Below are positions 1-13,400 of a DNA stretch of 60,000 bases, in pieces. Under the pieces are notes generated by a model. The model was not told the DNA's origin, ran no database searches, and saw only the letters and a list, made by a program, of their open reading frames with translations. The stretch's first letter is position 1. Each line of letters starts with the position of its first letter. Origin of the DNA: Nematostella vectensis (lineage: Eukaryota; Cnidaria; Anthozoa; Actiniaria; Edwardsiidae); the NCBI RefSeq assembly GCF_932526225.1, contig NC_064041.1, positions 6,781,042 to 6,841,041 on the forward strand, in the 5' to 3' direction. A program made the translations under genes and the position numbers.

Positions 1-654
1 CGTGCACTTTAAAAAGAGACCTCGTCAGCCACACCTTTGTTATTGTTTTCATTAAATATTGGAAGGCACATAATTAGCTAAAATCTCTAAATAACGATCT
101 AAAAACAAAGTTTGATACTGTTTTTTATACTAAATTTAATTTTAAATATCGCATTGGCTTCCCCATATCAGCCGATGGAAATGGATACTTTTTTCATACT
201 TGATTCTTCCTAGGATGGCAAAATAGCGGCTGTTAAAAGTTCCTCCAACACTGTTTTCATGGATCACATTTTTTTATGCCAGTGATGTTTCTGTGCCATT
301 TACAGTTTTAAGCTCGCCACCCAAATTTTACTGCTATATTATTATTATTCGGGCATATTTTGGTATGTTTTTACTTGCTTTAGATCTTGGCCAAAACTCT
401 AGTTAAACCGGCTTAAAGTCTGGTACGCCCCTGCCTTCCTTTAAATATGCCCTAAAAATACAGTTGATGTTTGGCCGGATTCATACTACGCGCTCCTGTA
501 GAATCTAATTGTCTATTTGTATCGACACAAATGCATTGGGTTCAATGTTGATTCAGACGTCGCACTAAATAATTCGCGCTCAATAGGTTGTGATTAGTAC
601 AAGTTGACTTGATGCTGAGTTTCTGTTGGAAGAAAAAATAAGGTTGCGAGTAGT

Positions 655-1160
655 TAAAGCTGACTTGATGTGGAGTTTCTGTTACACAAAATAAAACAAA
701 CATGCAGAAGCTCGACGTTTGAATCGGTGTCGTGCTTTTGCCGTGCAGCACGACTGGTGCAGCAGCGCTTAGTACCGCGCCGAACTTAAAGCCGCATTAC
801 CACCAGTTTACTTCCGGAGGTCCGACGGAAACCTCAACCGTTGAAAGACAAAAGAATCTATTACAATCCGAGATATTAAACAGGCCATCCGCTTTAAATT
901 ATCAATCACATCCTCAAACAAACTTCCAATAAACACACTGCCTTCAATATTTTGAAATATTTTTCGCGTTTTCCGTTAAAAATCATCGGAGATTGTTACG
1001 TTATCGACCGGAAGTTAACTGGTGACAATGCAGCTTTAATGTGGAGTTTCTGTTACATAAAATAAAACAAACATGCAGAAGCTCGACGTTTGAATCGGTG
1101 TCGAGCTTTTGCCGTGCAGCACGACTGGTGCAGCCGCGCTTAGTGCCGTGCTGAACTCAA
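655..1160 (+). repeat. Direct repeat (~125 bp) split by a MITE
   Basis: 658-785 and 1037-1155 are ~95% identical (GTGGAGTTTCTGTTACA, CATGCAGAAGCTCGACGTTT). The rest of 1-1248 is Cav2 intron with nothing else recognised. Confidence 0.8.
786..1039. mobile_element. TTAA-flanked MITE, copy 1
   Basis: Begins TTAAAGCCGCATT and ends in the inverted CAGCTTTAA, with TTAA at both borders as in piggyBac/Kolobok-type insertions. Inverted match to the copy at 43024-43277. It separates two direct copies of a ~125-bp sequence (658-785 and 1037-1155). Confidence 0.85.
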
Positions 1161-1248
1161 TTGATTCAGACGTCGAACTGTTCATGTGCGCAGATCCAAA
1201 CAATTACATTCGGCACGGCAGGAGCGGTACGAATTGGGCGTTACTTAC

Positions 1249-1349
1249 GTAGGCCAGCCCTCCCCTGTCGATGACGTATACAGCGTCAGCATAGCTTCTC
1301 CCACGTTGTCAAAATTCAGCTTGATCTTTTCCCATTTCCGCTCCTCGAC
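1249..1349 (-). CDS. Cav2: Cav2 exon: domain III pore and filter
   Basis: Encodes [20 protein letters not shown] and [14 protein letters not shown]. The Glu in GEGW is the domain III filter residue. The acceptor is CCTTACCAG and the donor gtaagt. This is the last Cav2 exon in the window. Confidence 0.96.
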
Positions 1350-4300
1350 CTGGTAAGGTGAGGAGTGGGTGAGAAATCCAGTAAATGACAAAGTCGCACG
1401 GGAAAGACGATCGTGTAATAATATCACTAGTTAAGTCTTAAAAAAACTGGTTTTGATATACCGTATACGTCGTAACAGTCGTCTAAAAAAGAAACCTCGC
1501 TACCATTTATGACTATATCGAAACACTCGATGGGACGACCTTAGCGAATGGTCGTTTCACGGTCATCAGAGATAGATATGGTTGTATCCCTGAAGACCGT
1601 GAACGACCGTGAAACGACCCTGCGGTGGAAAACTACACTCTATATCAATAGAACAAAAATGTTTTTGGAACTAAACTGGCGTATAAATAGAAATCAAATA
1701 AATGTCAAACAAAACGTTCGTTTTACCGTTGGCATTCCTACAGGTACACCATGCTTGTCGTATTTAAACTTGAAAAAATGACCCCTGAAAACAAACATAA
1801 AACTGTGTTAGGTTTCGCAAAATAACAAAATGCTATCTTTTGGGACAGCTTTTCTTTAAATATTTGGAAAAACCATCGATTTTAGAGTTCAATCGAAATC
1901 TCCCGAGAGAATAGCCCAATCTAGCTAGAATTACGACTCATTGCTTCACGAAAAGTTTCTAACCAAGGCCCTTGTACCTCTTCTTGTAAATCACGGCCCT
2001 GAATAAGTCTACGGGAGATTTGCTCATTGCTCTTTTCTAAGGCTAATGGCCTTGGGAAAATCTAATTTCATGTGCCATTCGAATGCAAATTATGTGCAAA
2101 GTCGAATCTGTCATGTTACGGTACATTTAAAAGACAGCGTAGCTAAGGTACATGTAAAGCGTTAGTCTTTGGCTTCCATCTTATTCAAATATAATACGAT
2201 GATTAAAAAAAAATCATAATTTCAACACCTCCCGAAACAAATGCTTCTGAATTCATAAACTTTTAGTGCAAGTTTCCGGGTATTAAAAATTTTTTCTTCA
2301 TAAAACACATAGTTCGGCAAAATTTGCTCTAGTGTATTCCGAGCTATTCCTCCCGTAGGGTATGGATGTTTTTTGAGACAGGAAAAATGGAATTTATTAG
2401 ACACAAATCGGTCAAGCACACACTCTTTCTACTGTACTGCTTACTGGCATTCCTTCTCGTAGAGTTTGGCCTCATCTGTGCATTTCCAAAACTTCCCGTT
2501 AAAAAGTTGGACGCCGATGACGGCGAAGATTAGTAGGAAGAGGCCGGTGATCATCAGGATGTTGGCGACGTTCTTTACAGAGAACCACATGCAACGGAAT
2601 ACAGCCTAGGACAGCGTAATAGAAAAGAACTCAGAGAACAGTATGCAACGGAACACAGCCTAGGACAGCGTAATAGAAAAGAACTCAAAGAACAGTATGC
2701 AACGGAACACAGCCTAGGACAGCGTAATAGAAAAGAACTCAGAGAACAGTATGCAACGGAATACAGCCTAGGACAGCGTAATAGAAAAGAGTCAGAGAAC
2801 AGTATGCAACGGAACACAGCCTAGGACAGCGTAATAGAAAAGAACTCAGAGAACAGTATGCAACGGAACACAGCCTAGGACAGCGTAATAGAAAAGAACT
2901 CAGAGAACAGTATGCAACGGAATACAGCCTAGGACAGCGTAATAGAAAAGAACTCAGAGAACAGTATGCAACGGAATACAGCCTAGGACAGCGTAATAGA
3001 AAAGAACTCAGAGAACAGTATGCAACGTAATACAGCCTAGGACAGCGTAATAGAAAAGAACTCAGAGAACAGTATGCAACGTAATACAGCCTAGGACAGC
3101 GTAATAGAAAAGAACTCAGAGAACAGTATGCAACGTAATACAGCCTAGGACAGCGTAATAGAAAAGAACTCAGGGAACAGTATGCAACGGAATACAGCCT
3201 AGGACAGCGTAATAGAAAAGAACTCAGGGAACAGTATGCAACGGAATACAGCCTAGGAAAGCGTAATAGAAAAGAACTCAGAGAACCACATGCAACGGAA
3301 CACAGCCTAGGACAGCGTAATAGAAAAGCACTCAGAGAACAGTATGCAACGGAATACAGCCTAGGACAGCGTAATAGAAAGGAACTCAAAGAACAGTATG
3401 CAAGGGAATACAGCCTAGGACAGCGTAATAGAAAAGAACTCAGAGAACAGTATGCAACGTAATACAGCCTAGGACAGCGTAATAGAAAAGAACTCAGAGA
3501 ACAGTATGCAACGGAACACAGCCTAGGACAGCGTAATAGAAAAGAACTCAGAGAACAGTATGCAACGGAACACAGCCTAGGACAGCGTAATAGGAAAGAA
3601 CTCAGAGAACAGTATGCAACGGAATACAGCCTAGGACAGCGTAATAGAAAAGCACTCAGAGAACAGTATGCAACGGAACACAGCCTAGGACAGCGTAATA
3701 GAAAAGAACTCAGAGAACAGTATGCAACGGAACACAGCCTAGGAAAGCGTAATAGGAAAGAACTCTGAGAACAGTATGCAACGGAATACAGCCTAGGACA
3801 GCGTAATAGAAAAGAACTCAGAGAACAGTATGCAACGGAATACAGCCTAGGACAGCGTAATAGAAAAGAACTCAGAGAACAGTATGCAACGGAACACAGC
3901 CTAGGACAGCGTAATAGAAAAGAACTCAAAGAACAGTATGCAACGGAACACAGCCTAGGACAGCGTAATAGAAAAGAACTCAGAGAACAGTATGCAACGG
4001 AATACAGCCTAGGACAGCGTAATAGAAAAGAGTCAGAGAACAGTATGCAACGGAACACAGCCTAGGACAGCGTAATAGAAAAGAACTCAGAGAACAGTAT
4101 GCAACGGAACACAGCCTAGGACAGCGTAATAGAAAAGAACTCAGAGAACAGTATGCAACGGAACACAGCCTAGGACAGCGTAATAGAAAAGAACTCAGAG
4201 AACAGTATGCAACGGAATACAGCCTAGGACAGCGTAATAGAAAAGAACTCAGAGAACAGTATGCAACGGAATACAGCCTAGGACAGCGTAATAGAAAAGA

Positions 4301-7300
4301 ACTCAGAGAACAGTATGCAACGTAATACAGCCTAGGACAGCGTAATAGAAAAGAACTCAGAGAACAGTATGCAACGTAATACAGCCTAGGACAGCGTAAT
4401 AGAAAAGAACTCAGGGAACAGTATGCAACGTAATACAGCCTAGGACAGCGTAATAGAAAAGAACTCAGAGAACAGTATGCAACGGAATACAGCCTAGGAC
4501 AGCGTAATAGAAAAGAACTCAGGGAACAGTATGCAACGGAATACAGCCTAGGAAAGCGTAATAGAAAAGAACTCAGAGAACCACATGCAACGGAACACAG
4601 CCTAGGACAGCGTAATAGAAAAGCACTCAGAGAACAGTATGCAACGGAATACAGCCTAGGACAGCGTAATAGAAAGGAACTCAAAGAACAGTATGCAAGG
4701 GAATACAGCTTAGGACAGCGTAATAGAAAAGAACTCAGAGAACAGTATGCAACGTAATACAGCCTAGGACAGCGTAATAGAAAAGAACTCAGAGAACAGT
4801 ATGCAACGGAACACAGCCTAGGACAGCGTAATAGAAAAGAACTCAGAGAACAGTATGCAACGGAACACAGCCTAGGACAGCGTAATAGGAAAGAACTCGC
4901 GCGTTGTATCAGATAGCACGTTTTTCGCATCTTATCTGCTTACTTTACAAAATTGTCAATTGGCCGAGTAAGTACGCAGCTGCTTTATCTCCTATTATCT
5001 ATCTTATTATCTATTATCTTTGTTCTACAAAGGAGTTCTTTTGTCTCTATTCTTCTCGTTCTTTGTGTCGAGGTGCGGGTATTGTCCATTTGCCCAATCA
5101 AATTGCAGCTTGTAAGAGCTGCGTACTGACCCAATCGGCCACGGTAGCGCGCGTCGTATCAGATAGCACGTTTCCCGGCATCCTTCTTGGCTTACTTTAC
5201 AAAACTGTCAAGGTGTCCACGGTAGCGTGCGTCGTAAAGTATACAAAGTACTAGCTTTAACTACACTCACCTGTAGCTTCTTGATCTTGTGCACGCTCTT
5301 GAATGGACGCAACACACGGACGACTCGGAGTGCCTTTATCCATGAGGCAGCGAGTCCAGCGTGGACATCGTTTTTACTAACAAACCAAGAATTCAGCGCC
5401 ACGTCAGAAAGATAAATATGTGTGGAATGTTTATTGTCTTCTGACGAATCAGACCTGAGAATTCAGACACTGAGACTTGTTGACACATGTTTCTAGTTGA
5501 CTGTTTGAATATCTCGTGAGTGATGGGTCGGAACATACATTCCATACATATTTCCGTGTTCACGGTTTTCAACTATAGATGCGATGTAATTATGACCCGG
5601 TAAGGGAAAACGTACAACAAGCCAAAAAAGTTATTGGCCACTCCGGAAGATTTAAAACCTTTTTTTCTTAAAAAGAAACGCTTATCAATATCCTGAGAGA
5701 TCGATCTGGCTAGGAATGTTACAAACAATGTTAGGAAGATCAATCTTTAAATAATCTTCCTCTAGATAAAAAAATTAATTGCATAGGTCGTCACGAGTTG
5801 ATAAAAGTAATAAAACAGTCCATGGCCTGCCTGCTTTATCATAGGGTTTCCGTTTCGATCTAGAATTAGCTACCACTTTCTCAAAAAAGACGAGATAGTT
5901 GTATAACCGCTGACTAACTTACGAAAGCACTAGGGACGCAATGTTGCAGATGACGACGATGGCATCGATGATGTTCCATGTGTTCCTCAGATAAGCGCCT
6001 TTATGAAGTATGAGCCCAAGATCCACGACCTGACATTAAGCAAGATGAGGATGAATGAGGCAACATAAAAAGCAAAAAAGGTTTAACGTATATGTATAGA
6101 AGATAGGGTCCTCAGAGGGGAAAACCGGAAACAGGATTCGCAGTTATTTTAGGAACTGAATTTGGGAACTGAAAGCGATTTTTTTAAGGTTTCTAGAGCT
6201 GAGTGTTATTCCAGGAACGGAAACGGTATTTGCGAGAAACAGCGACCGGGAAGACGAGATCGGAAAACCAAGCGGACTCAAAAGAAGAAAGTAGCAGACT
6301 GACCTTTACGACGACTTCGAAGGCGAAAATCGCGGTAAAAACACAGTCAAAATACCACAGAATCTGAAGCGAAGAACCGATTCAAATTAGATGACAAAAA
6401 TAACTACGGCTTCCATTCACATTAAGTTTGGCATCCTTATTTCGTGGCACGACGTCCCGTAGCGGGTCCTCGGCTGCTATCGTAAACTTTTCGGGTTATG
6501 CTCGTGAGTACCCGAACTTACATTATTTCGTGGCGCGTCGTCCCGTAGCGGGTCCTCGGCTGCTATCGTTAAGCTACTGAGGCCGATGACAACAAGCATT
6601 GCGGTGTCAAAATGCGCCAAATTGACAATAGAATGACACAGTTTGCGAAACCTGGGAAACAAACGGTGAAGTTTAAATACTCGATTTGGCTATCCGAGAA
6701 ACACTTCTTTGTCGATGCTACAATACATGTCGCTGTGCAGGCGACATGTATCGCGCGACATGTCGCCTAGCTTAACCAGGCCTTGAAGATAGAGTTCTAA
6801 GACGCTAAATATTTGAAATAAAAGGTAATCTTTCTACTGAACGTACTACCAAAATATATAAATATTTAAAAGTGTATAAAATATACATAAAAGTTTAAAC
6901 ATGAAATAATATCAATGGGTAATAGCTGGTGTGTTTAAGTCGATCACTGAAAAGGAACAATCTGGAGTATTACTCTTAATAACATACAAACGAGGGATTA
7001 AAGGACACGTTGGGAGATTTAGCGCATCTAGACCATGCTGCCTTTTCTTGCTGTTACTCGCGCAATGCGCACGTTTCAGATACCATATTTGAAACACATA
7101 ACAACCTATCCTTCTGTAATAGCTACGACTTATTCGATTTTTAATAGTGTTGTTATTTTTAATAATATTGCGATAAAAGTAAACTCCCTATCATTGCTTC
7201 TAAGGCCTCAAAATATGATATCTGAAACGTGCGCGAATTACAGCAAAAAGGGCAGCTTGGAACTTTTTTCGAGTTACCTTAAGGTACTTCATAGAAAACA

Positions 7301-10300
7301 GATTTGATCAATGTTAGACATGTGCCTTGTAAGTAAACAAGAGACCATGATATAAGAGAACGAATCCCCGTGGCCCGTGATAACGTCCAAGAAAGCTATT
7401 TCTAGATTACACAAGCTTGTCAATCACAGCATCCATACATGGTTCGTCGCGCCATATTTGGTTATGGGCACCACGAGCTAGTACAATTTTACACCAATTT
7501 TTTTCCCTCTGCACTTCTTTACTTCGTTCGCTACCTGTTTTTATCCTTTTAGCTTCTCTTCAAGGCTCATGATCACAATGCTACTCATGGGGTGGTTTCC
7601 TGTCATCTGTTAAGTTATCTAATGTTCAGTTATCTAAATGTTATATAAATAATTAAACGGGAAGACGTCGGGGAGACGGTGAATTTGGAGTTCATTCAAG
7701 ATGCATCGTGCAGACTCCTTAAAAGTTCTTTTTCTTTGCAATTCGGTGAGATAGAATACCTAGGCATTCTCAGAGTCTATGTTATGTATTTTAATACAAG
7801 AAGGCCTTTATTTTTCTTTGATTTATAACATTTTTAGATGAATGAACTTTTTCACGCACATGTTCAGAAATCATGTCACTCAAGAAACCCTTGTCACTGG
7901 AATAAGATCTACTTCATTATAAAAACTTGAAATCTTTTATTTGTAATATCGGTGTGAATATAATGGTATTAAGTTATGAGTGTATCTTTTTCATTAAAAG
8001 GGAATTGGAAGAGAATTGTGTTTTGTAAACACAGATTTACGATTGATTGTTGTGTTATAATTTGCGAATCAGCAGTGAAAACTTTTACTGGGAAAGTTGA
8101 TCCCAGAGCCTAAAATCACGCACTTTATGCATTTCAATGAAACGGTTGATTGGCTCCAGCCTACTCTATGGAAGATCATTTTTACAGCGTTCGTAAAAAA
8201 GGAAGGTATTTTCGGTCAAAAAGATTTCCGAAACATCCCTTGCCGGACCACATTGCTCAAAATGTGATCGCGCGTAAGACTCATGTTGCTAGGAAACGTG
8301 AGCACTAACCAATCAGAGACGTATCTAAAAATAGCTGCTTGTTGTAAAGATAGTTTTGACGAACGTCATCATTAGAACATACCCTAATACGGGGGATTCG
8401 TTCTCTTACATCATGGTCTCTTGAAGTAAATTATCAATTCTACAAACCCGTTGTCTGGGCCAAAGATAAACAGCGTCCTTGTTCTAATGACTTGGACCGT
8501 CTTTAAGCCACGCCTCCTTCTGTTACCCAGACGACCACCGTGTAAAACATTCATGAAGTTTTTAGCAGTGATTGGCTGGTCGTCTTCTTCTGAAAAAAGA
8601 GCCGATGTCAAGCAATGAAGTACCGGCTTTTCAGTAATTCACACCATTAAAAAAAAAAAAAAATCTTCACAGCTTCTGTAAATCAAAGGCAATATTTCTT
8701 TTACTTCTTTATTGGATGACTCACAAATTTACCTCAAAGCAGCGTTGAAAAACCAGAAGTGTAACACATCGTTTAAAAGCTGTTTTATACAGCACGATTT
8801 AGTCGAATGCGACCTGCCTACGACATGTCTAAGCCCTGAATTACACTACGACTTTCGTAGCCGGACGTCCACGTAGCGGAACCGAAGGCCGACTCTACGA
8901 CTCGAGTTGTAGGGTTGTTGCAGGCAAGTCACAAACGACTAAATCTCGCTGTCTAATTCAGCCTATGAAAATGATGACGATAGCTATACTGGAGGTGATG
9001 GTGATAATGACAATAATGATGACAATAACGTTGATGGTAGGGTTGAGGTTTATGATGATGCTCGATCCAGAATTGTTGCTGCATCTATTCTCACCATCGT
9101 CGTCTTCCTCGTTCTGTTTGCTATCCTTTTTGTCGGTAGTTCGGCGTCGTCCTCCTCTCCTCTCTCTCACCCTTCGCTTCCGAGTGGACCCGTCACCTGT
9201 ATCCGACTGTCCGCCGTCCGGACCATCCTCATTTATCCGGTTTTCTGTCTGATTTTCTTCTAGGCGGTAGAGCTGGATTTTCTTTCCAAGAGCCTGTAAA
9301 GAAAGTATCATTCAACAAAATCCTTCTTTTTTTCTTTCCAAATGCCGGTAAAAAAAAGTATAATTGAAAAAAGCATTTTCTTTACATACCGCAGAAAACC
9401 GTCTATCTGTTCTTCTGTTGCCAACGTTTCTGGAATACAAATCAAAGAGGGGACTCTAAGAGGGAACTTGTCTCTGGACGAAAGACAATAGACTAGCAGG
9501 AGCGTTGACTATATATGGAATGAAATCTGGGTTTTAATGTTTTCCTTAGGCTGGAGTTAACAGAACCTGATCATCATTGGCGTTCTCATTTACTTAAATT
9601 TTAAATATTCTGCGAATTCTCGCCGACTAAATCGCCTTCTAGCTTCCGTTATTTTAAATCCTCGAGCGTTTTTATTGGCCAGCACTGAAATGGTTCCAAA
9701 TGACGCCACTCTCCGCAAGGCGCTGTCTAACGAAAAAGCACCAAAGTAATTCCGTTTGAATGATGGGCTTGCCAGTTTGAATTAATTGATGTGTAGAGTT
9801 CGCAGCAATTGGAAATAAATAAACTATATAATAAAAAAATATCCATTATTCGTGTAATCTTTCTTTTCCTAAAGCACATGGCAGGGTTTTGACCTCAAAC
9901 CTTGATAGATGCTTCCACAGGGACAAACTGTTCTATTATACTGCGCGGGTTACGCAGCCATGTTAGACAAATAAAACACTAAAAACAACACTGTCGGTTC
10001 TATTTCTAAACAGTTAAACTGTTTTCTTCTGTACGAGTAAAACACAAAATACAAAATGTTTATCAGTTTAAACCAATGACCACTCAAAGCTACAGTCAAG
10101 CAAAATGTAAAATGTCAGGTGCGAAGCCAAGACTTACTGAGGGGGTGAGTGTGGGGGGGGAGGGTGCGAAGCCAAGACTTACTGAGGGATGGGTGTTGGG
10201 GGGGGGGGGGAGGGTGCGAAGCCAAGACTTACTGAGGGGGTTGGTGTGTGGGGGGGGGGGGAGGGTGCGAAGCCAAGACTTACTGAGGGGGGGGGGTATA

Positions 10301-10419
10301 AAAAAGAAACAGCAAATAAGCGCAATTCTAATATCATAGGAATGCATCGTGTGATAAGCAATTGTCACTGATTGGCTGCCGGTAGAGGTATGGGGGGGGG
10401 GGGGGTGGTTGTACTCCAC

Positions 10420-10465
<46 letters not shown>

Positions 10466-13400
10466 TTTACCCGAACCCTAACAGTAACTAAAGTGAACCA
10501 TATATGAAAAATCTACATCACCACTACAACCGACAACCGCGCAAAAAATGCACTTAGGCAACTTAGCTTACGGTGGTCCGTCGAATTCAAGTTGGTCGCC
10601 ATTCGCCTGTTTGTTGTCACGGACGAAGTTTTTGATAGCAAGTACTACGGGAATGGGTTTAGCTTTCCGCCATTTGCTCTGCCGCAAGTCCGTCTCTGCC
10701 GGGGGAGGGGGAGGCAAGAACTTCTCGTGGTGCTCAGATTTCTTGCGTTCTTTTAATTCCTCCTCCTGCTCTTCGTCTTGGGTGAGAATTTGGGCGTTTG
10801 CTAAGTTGTCCACGGCGATAGCCAAGAAGACGTTTAAAAGCGTGTCTAAGGATGAGTCAAGGATTCCGTACACTTCGTGCAAGTTCTTGCCTTTTAAAGT
10901 GATTCAAATCACTAACGTTCGTAGGTTCGCTGTAAGATTATGATAAGATTTCATGACGATGATGATGATAATGAGGATGGTGGTGATGCTATTTTAGATG
11001 TGATAATTGTAGTGATGATAAAAGTGGTGGTGATGATATTCTAGATGATATTATAGTTATAGTGATGATAATGGTGGTGATGATGATTTTCTAGTTGTTA
11101 TTATAGTTGTAGTGATGATGATGATGGTGTTGGTGATGATGATATTTCAGATGTTGTAATAATTGTAGTGAAGATAATGATGATGATGATGGTGGTGGTG
11201 ATGGTGATATTTTAGTTGTTATTATAGTTATAGTGATGATGGTGGTGGTTGTGGTGATGATTATATTTTATATGTTGTGGAAATAATGAAATAATGGTAA
11301 TATGTCTACCAATCTATTTAAGCTCATAAAAGTTCTTCAAGGCAGCTTTTACGAAATATAAAATAAACGAGGATACAATTTCCAACAATGACGAGAAGCA
11401 CAAAATATAGGCTGACAACCAGGCCCCACGTAGTTTTAGGGCCTCCGTACGCCATAATGCCGTAACTCATTACGCTGTTCCAGTCTTCTCCGGTAAGAAT
11501 CTGCCAAAGAAATCCTGATTATTCTTTAAAACGCATTTGACACCTTAGTCTCTTGCGCAGCCATTTAGTGTCATTCTCGAGTCCCTGAAAACAAGGTCGG
11601 CAGCGCAGGAGACTATAGACACGTATGGGTACTCGTAAAGAGCAGCAAGCTAGATGATCTTGGGGAATTCCAGGAAATAAAGGCGGGATCCCATATGTCG
11701 TAGCCCGCGTTGCATCATGGGTAACAAATAAATTGCAATCTCTGTCTTTGCAAATCATGCAGGAGTTTAGATTTAGAAAATAAAAGAAACGTTAAGTTGT
11801 CTTGTCACAAATTTGAATTTCAGCGAATAAAGTAAACATCTCCAGGTTTTGAAGTTGTGCCAGTGAACATGGCCAGGATTCAGTAATTTACACGTCACCC
11901 AAGAATGACTGCGGGTAAATGGAACTTGGTTTCTTGAGCGCAATCATTATGGTGTATATAAAAAAAGGAAGACAATAAAAGGTTGGCTTCGAGAATCCAT
12001 GTGTCGTTACCCGCAGTGGTTCATGGGTAGCGAAAAAACGGCTGAATCCTTGTATCCGAAAGCAAAAGAACATAAACAAGAATTCTACAGCCTTTAAAAC
12101 CTGGATTTTTATTTAATGTACGCTTTTTTGCTTATTTACTTGGTACCCATGAAGCACTGCAGGTTACGATACACAGATTCTCCGAGTGAAACCGCTTATT
12201 TGAAATAGGTGTACAACTATTAAAAAAAACTTTGTCAACGCAAATGGCAAATGGTAATTGCTAAATGGCAGTTCTGCTATACAATAGCATGGGGATATTT
12301 TTACCGGTTCGCCGACAATCGGTTCCCCGACATTCCTAGACGTTTCGCCGGCAACCCTGGACATTTCGCCGACAACCCTTGACGTTCCGCCGACAATCCT
12401 GGACGTTCCGCCGACACGTTTTATTGCAGCATAGATTACTACAAACATTGTATAATTATAAATAATCATACCCATAGGAGGCGATGGGTCTAAGAACCGC
12501 CATTTGCCAATTCCATTCGCTCGGGCAAATTTTTTTTAAAAGGGATAAAGTGTCAATCTTGTATTACGTTTTCGAAACATTACCTGAAAAACCGTTAGCA
12601 TGGCGTTTGGAAAGTTATCAAAGTTGGTTCGGGGATTCTTCGTCTCACCAATAAATCTACAGTAAGAAATGGAAATGATGTTCACTAGCATTCCATCAAT
12701 AGTAAATGGTCAACAATTTACATTTTGTTGAGAGATAAAACGAGAAAATTAACAAAAAAATAGGGAGCTTGCACTAAGAGATCACGTGACTTTTGGGTGG
12801 CAAATTCAAGCCAAAATAAACACAGAAATAACTGCGCCCGTCATGCCAGAGAACGACGAAAAAATAAAATGTTTAAATAGAAATAAACACTTTCTAAAGT
12901 AATAAACTACCTGGCTTTATTCGTAAGTGCTTAATAAGTTGGTTTCTGTTGCTGTTGCCAATAATAGCCTGAGCGCGCGCGAGTTTTTCATTCAATTAGT
13001 CATGTGATCTCTTAGCGCAAGTACCCTGGCTATTGAGTACAAAAATGCCCAAAGCTGGGTACTTACTTTCCACCAAAGATCTGCATTCCAAGCAGCGCGG
13101 ATATGAGTATAAACAGGAATAACAGGAATATCAAGCTCATAATGGACTTGATGCTGCTGACCAATGACGTTGCGAGATTTCGCAAAGACTTCCAGTGTCT
13201 ACGACATACGAATAAGATATTTTTTTCAATAGTCAGGCCAAGGCAATACCATGATGCAACCTTTTTATTGGCCCTTTTAATGCAGCAATATATTTAAAGC
13301 CTTGTAGTAGGAGGTTCGGTAAAATATATATAAATGTTAATCATCGTAAAGGCTTTTTCTAATGATAAAAACAGCAATTCAAATAAAGTGGGAAGAGTGG

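Noticed and set aside
2222-2419. 65-codon frame between Cav2 exons as the missing turret exon
   Set aside because: No boundary gives the needed phases, and the residues do not resemble the Cav2 turret.
2739-4930. Long minus-strand open frames (439 and 316 codons) of 18-residue repeats ([18 protein letters not shown])
   Set aside because: They are a by-product of a 54-bp repeat whose length is a multiple of three. They lie in an intron and are not in the Cav2 reading frame.
9061-9311. Extension of the Cav2 linker exon into an Ile/Val/Asn-rich tail
   Set aside because: A consensus donor (gtgaga) precedes the tail and restores the phase of the next exon; the tail is a GAT/ATT simple repeat.
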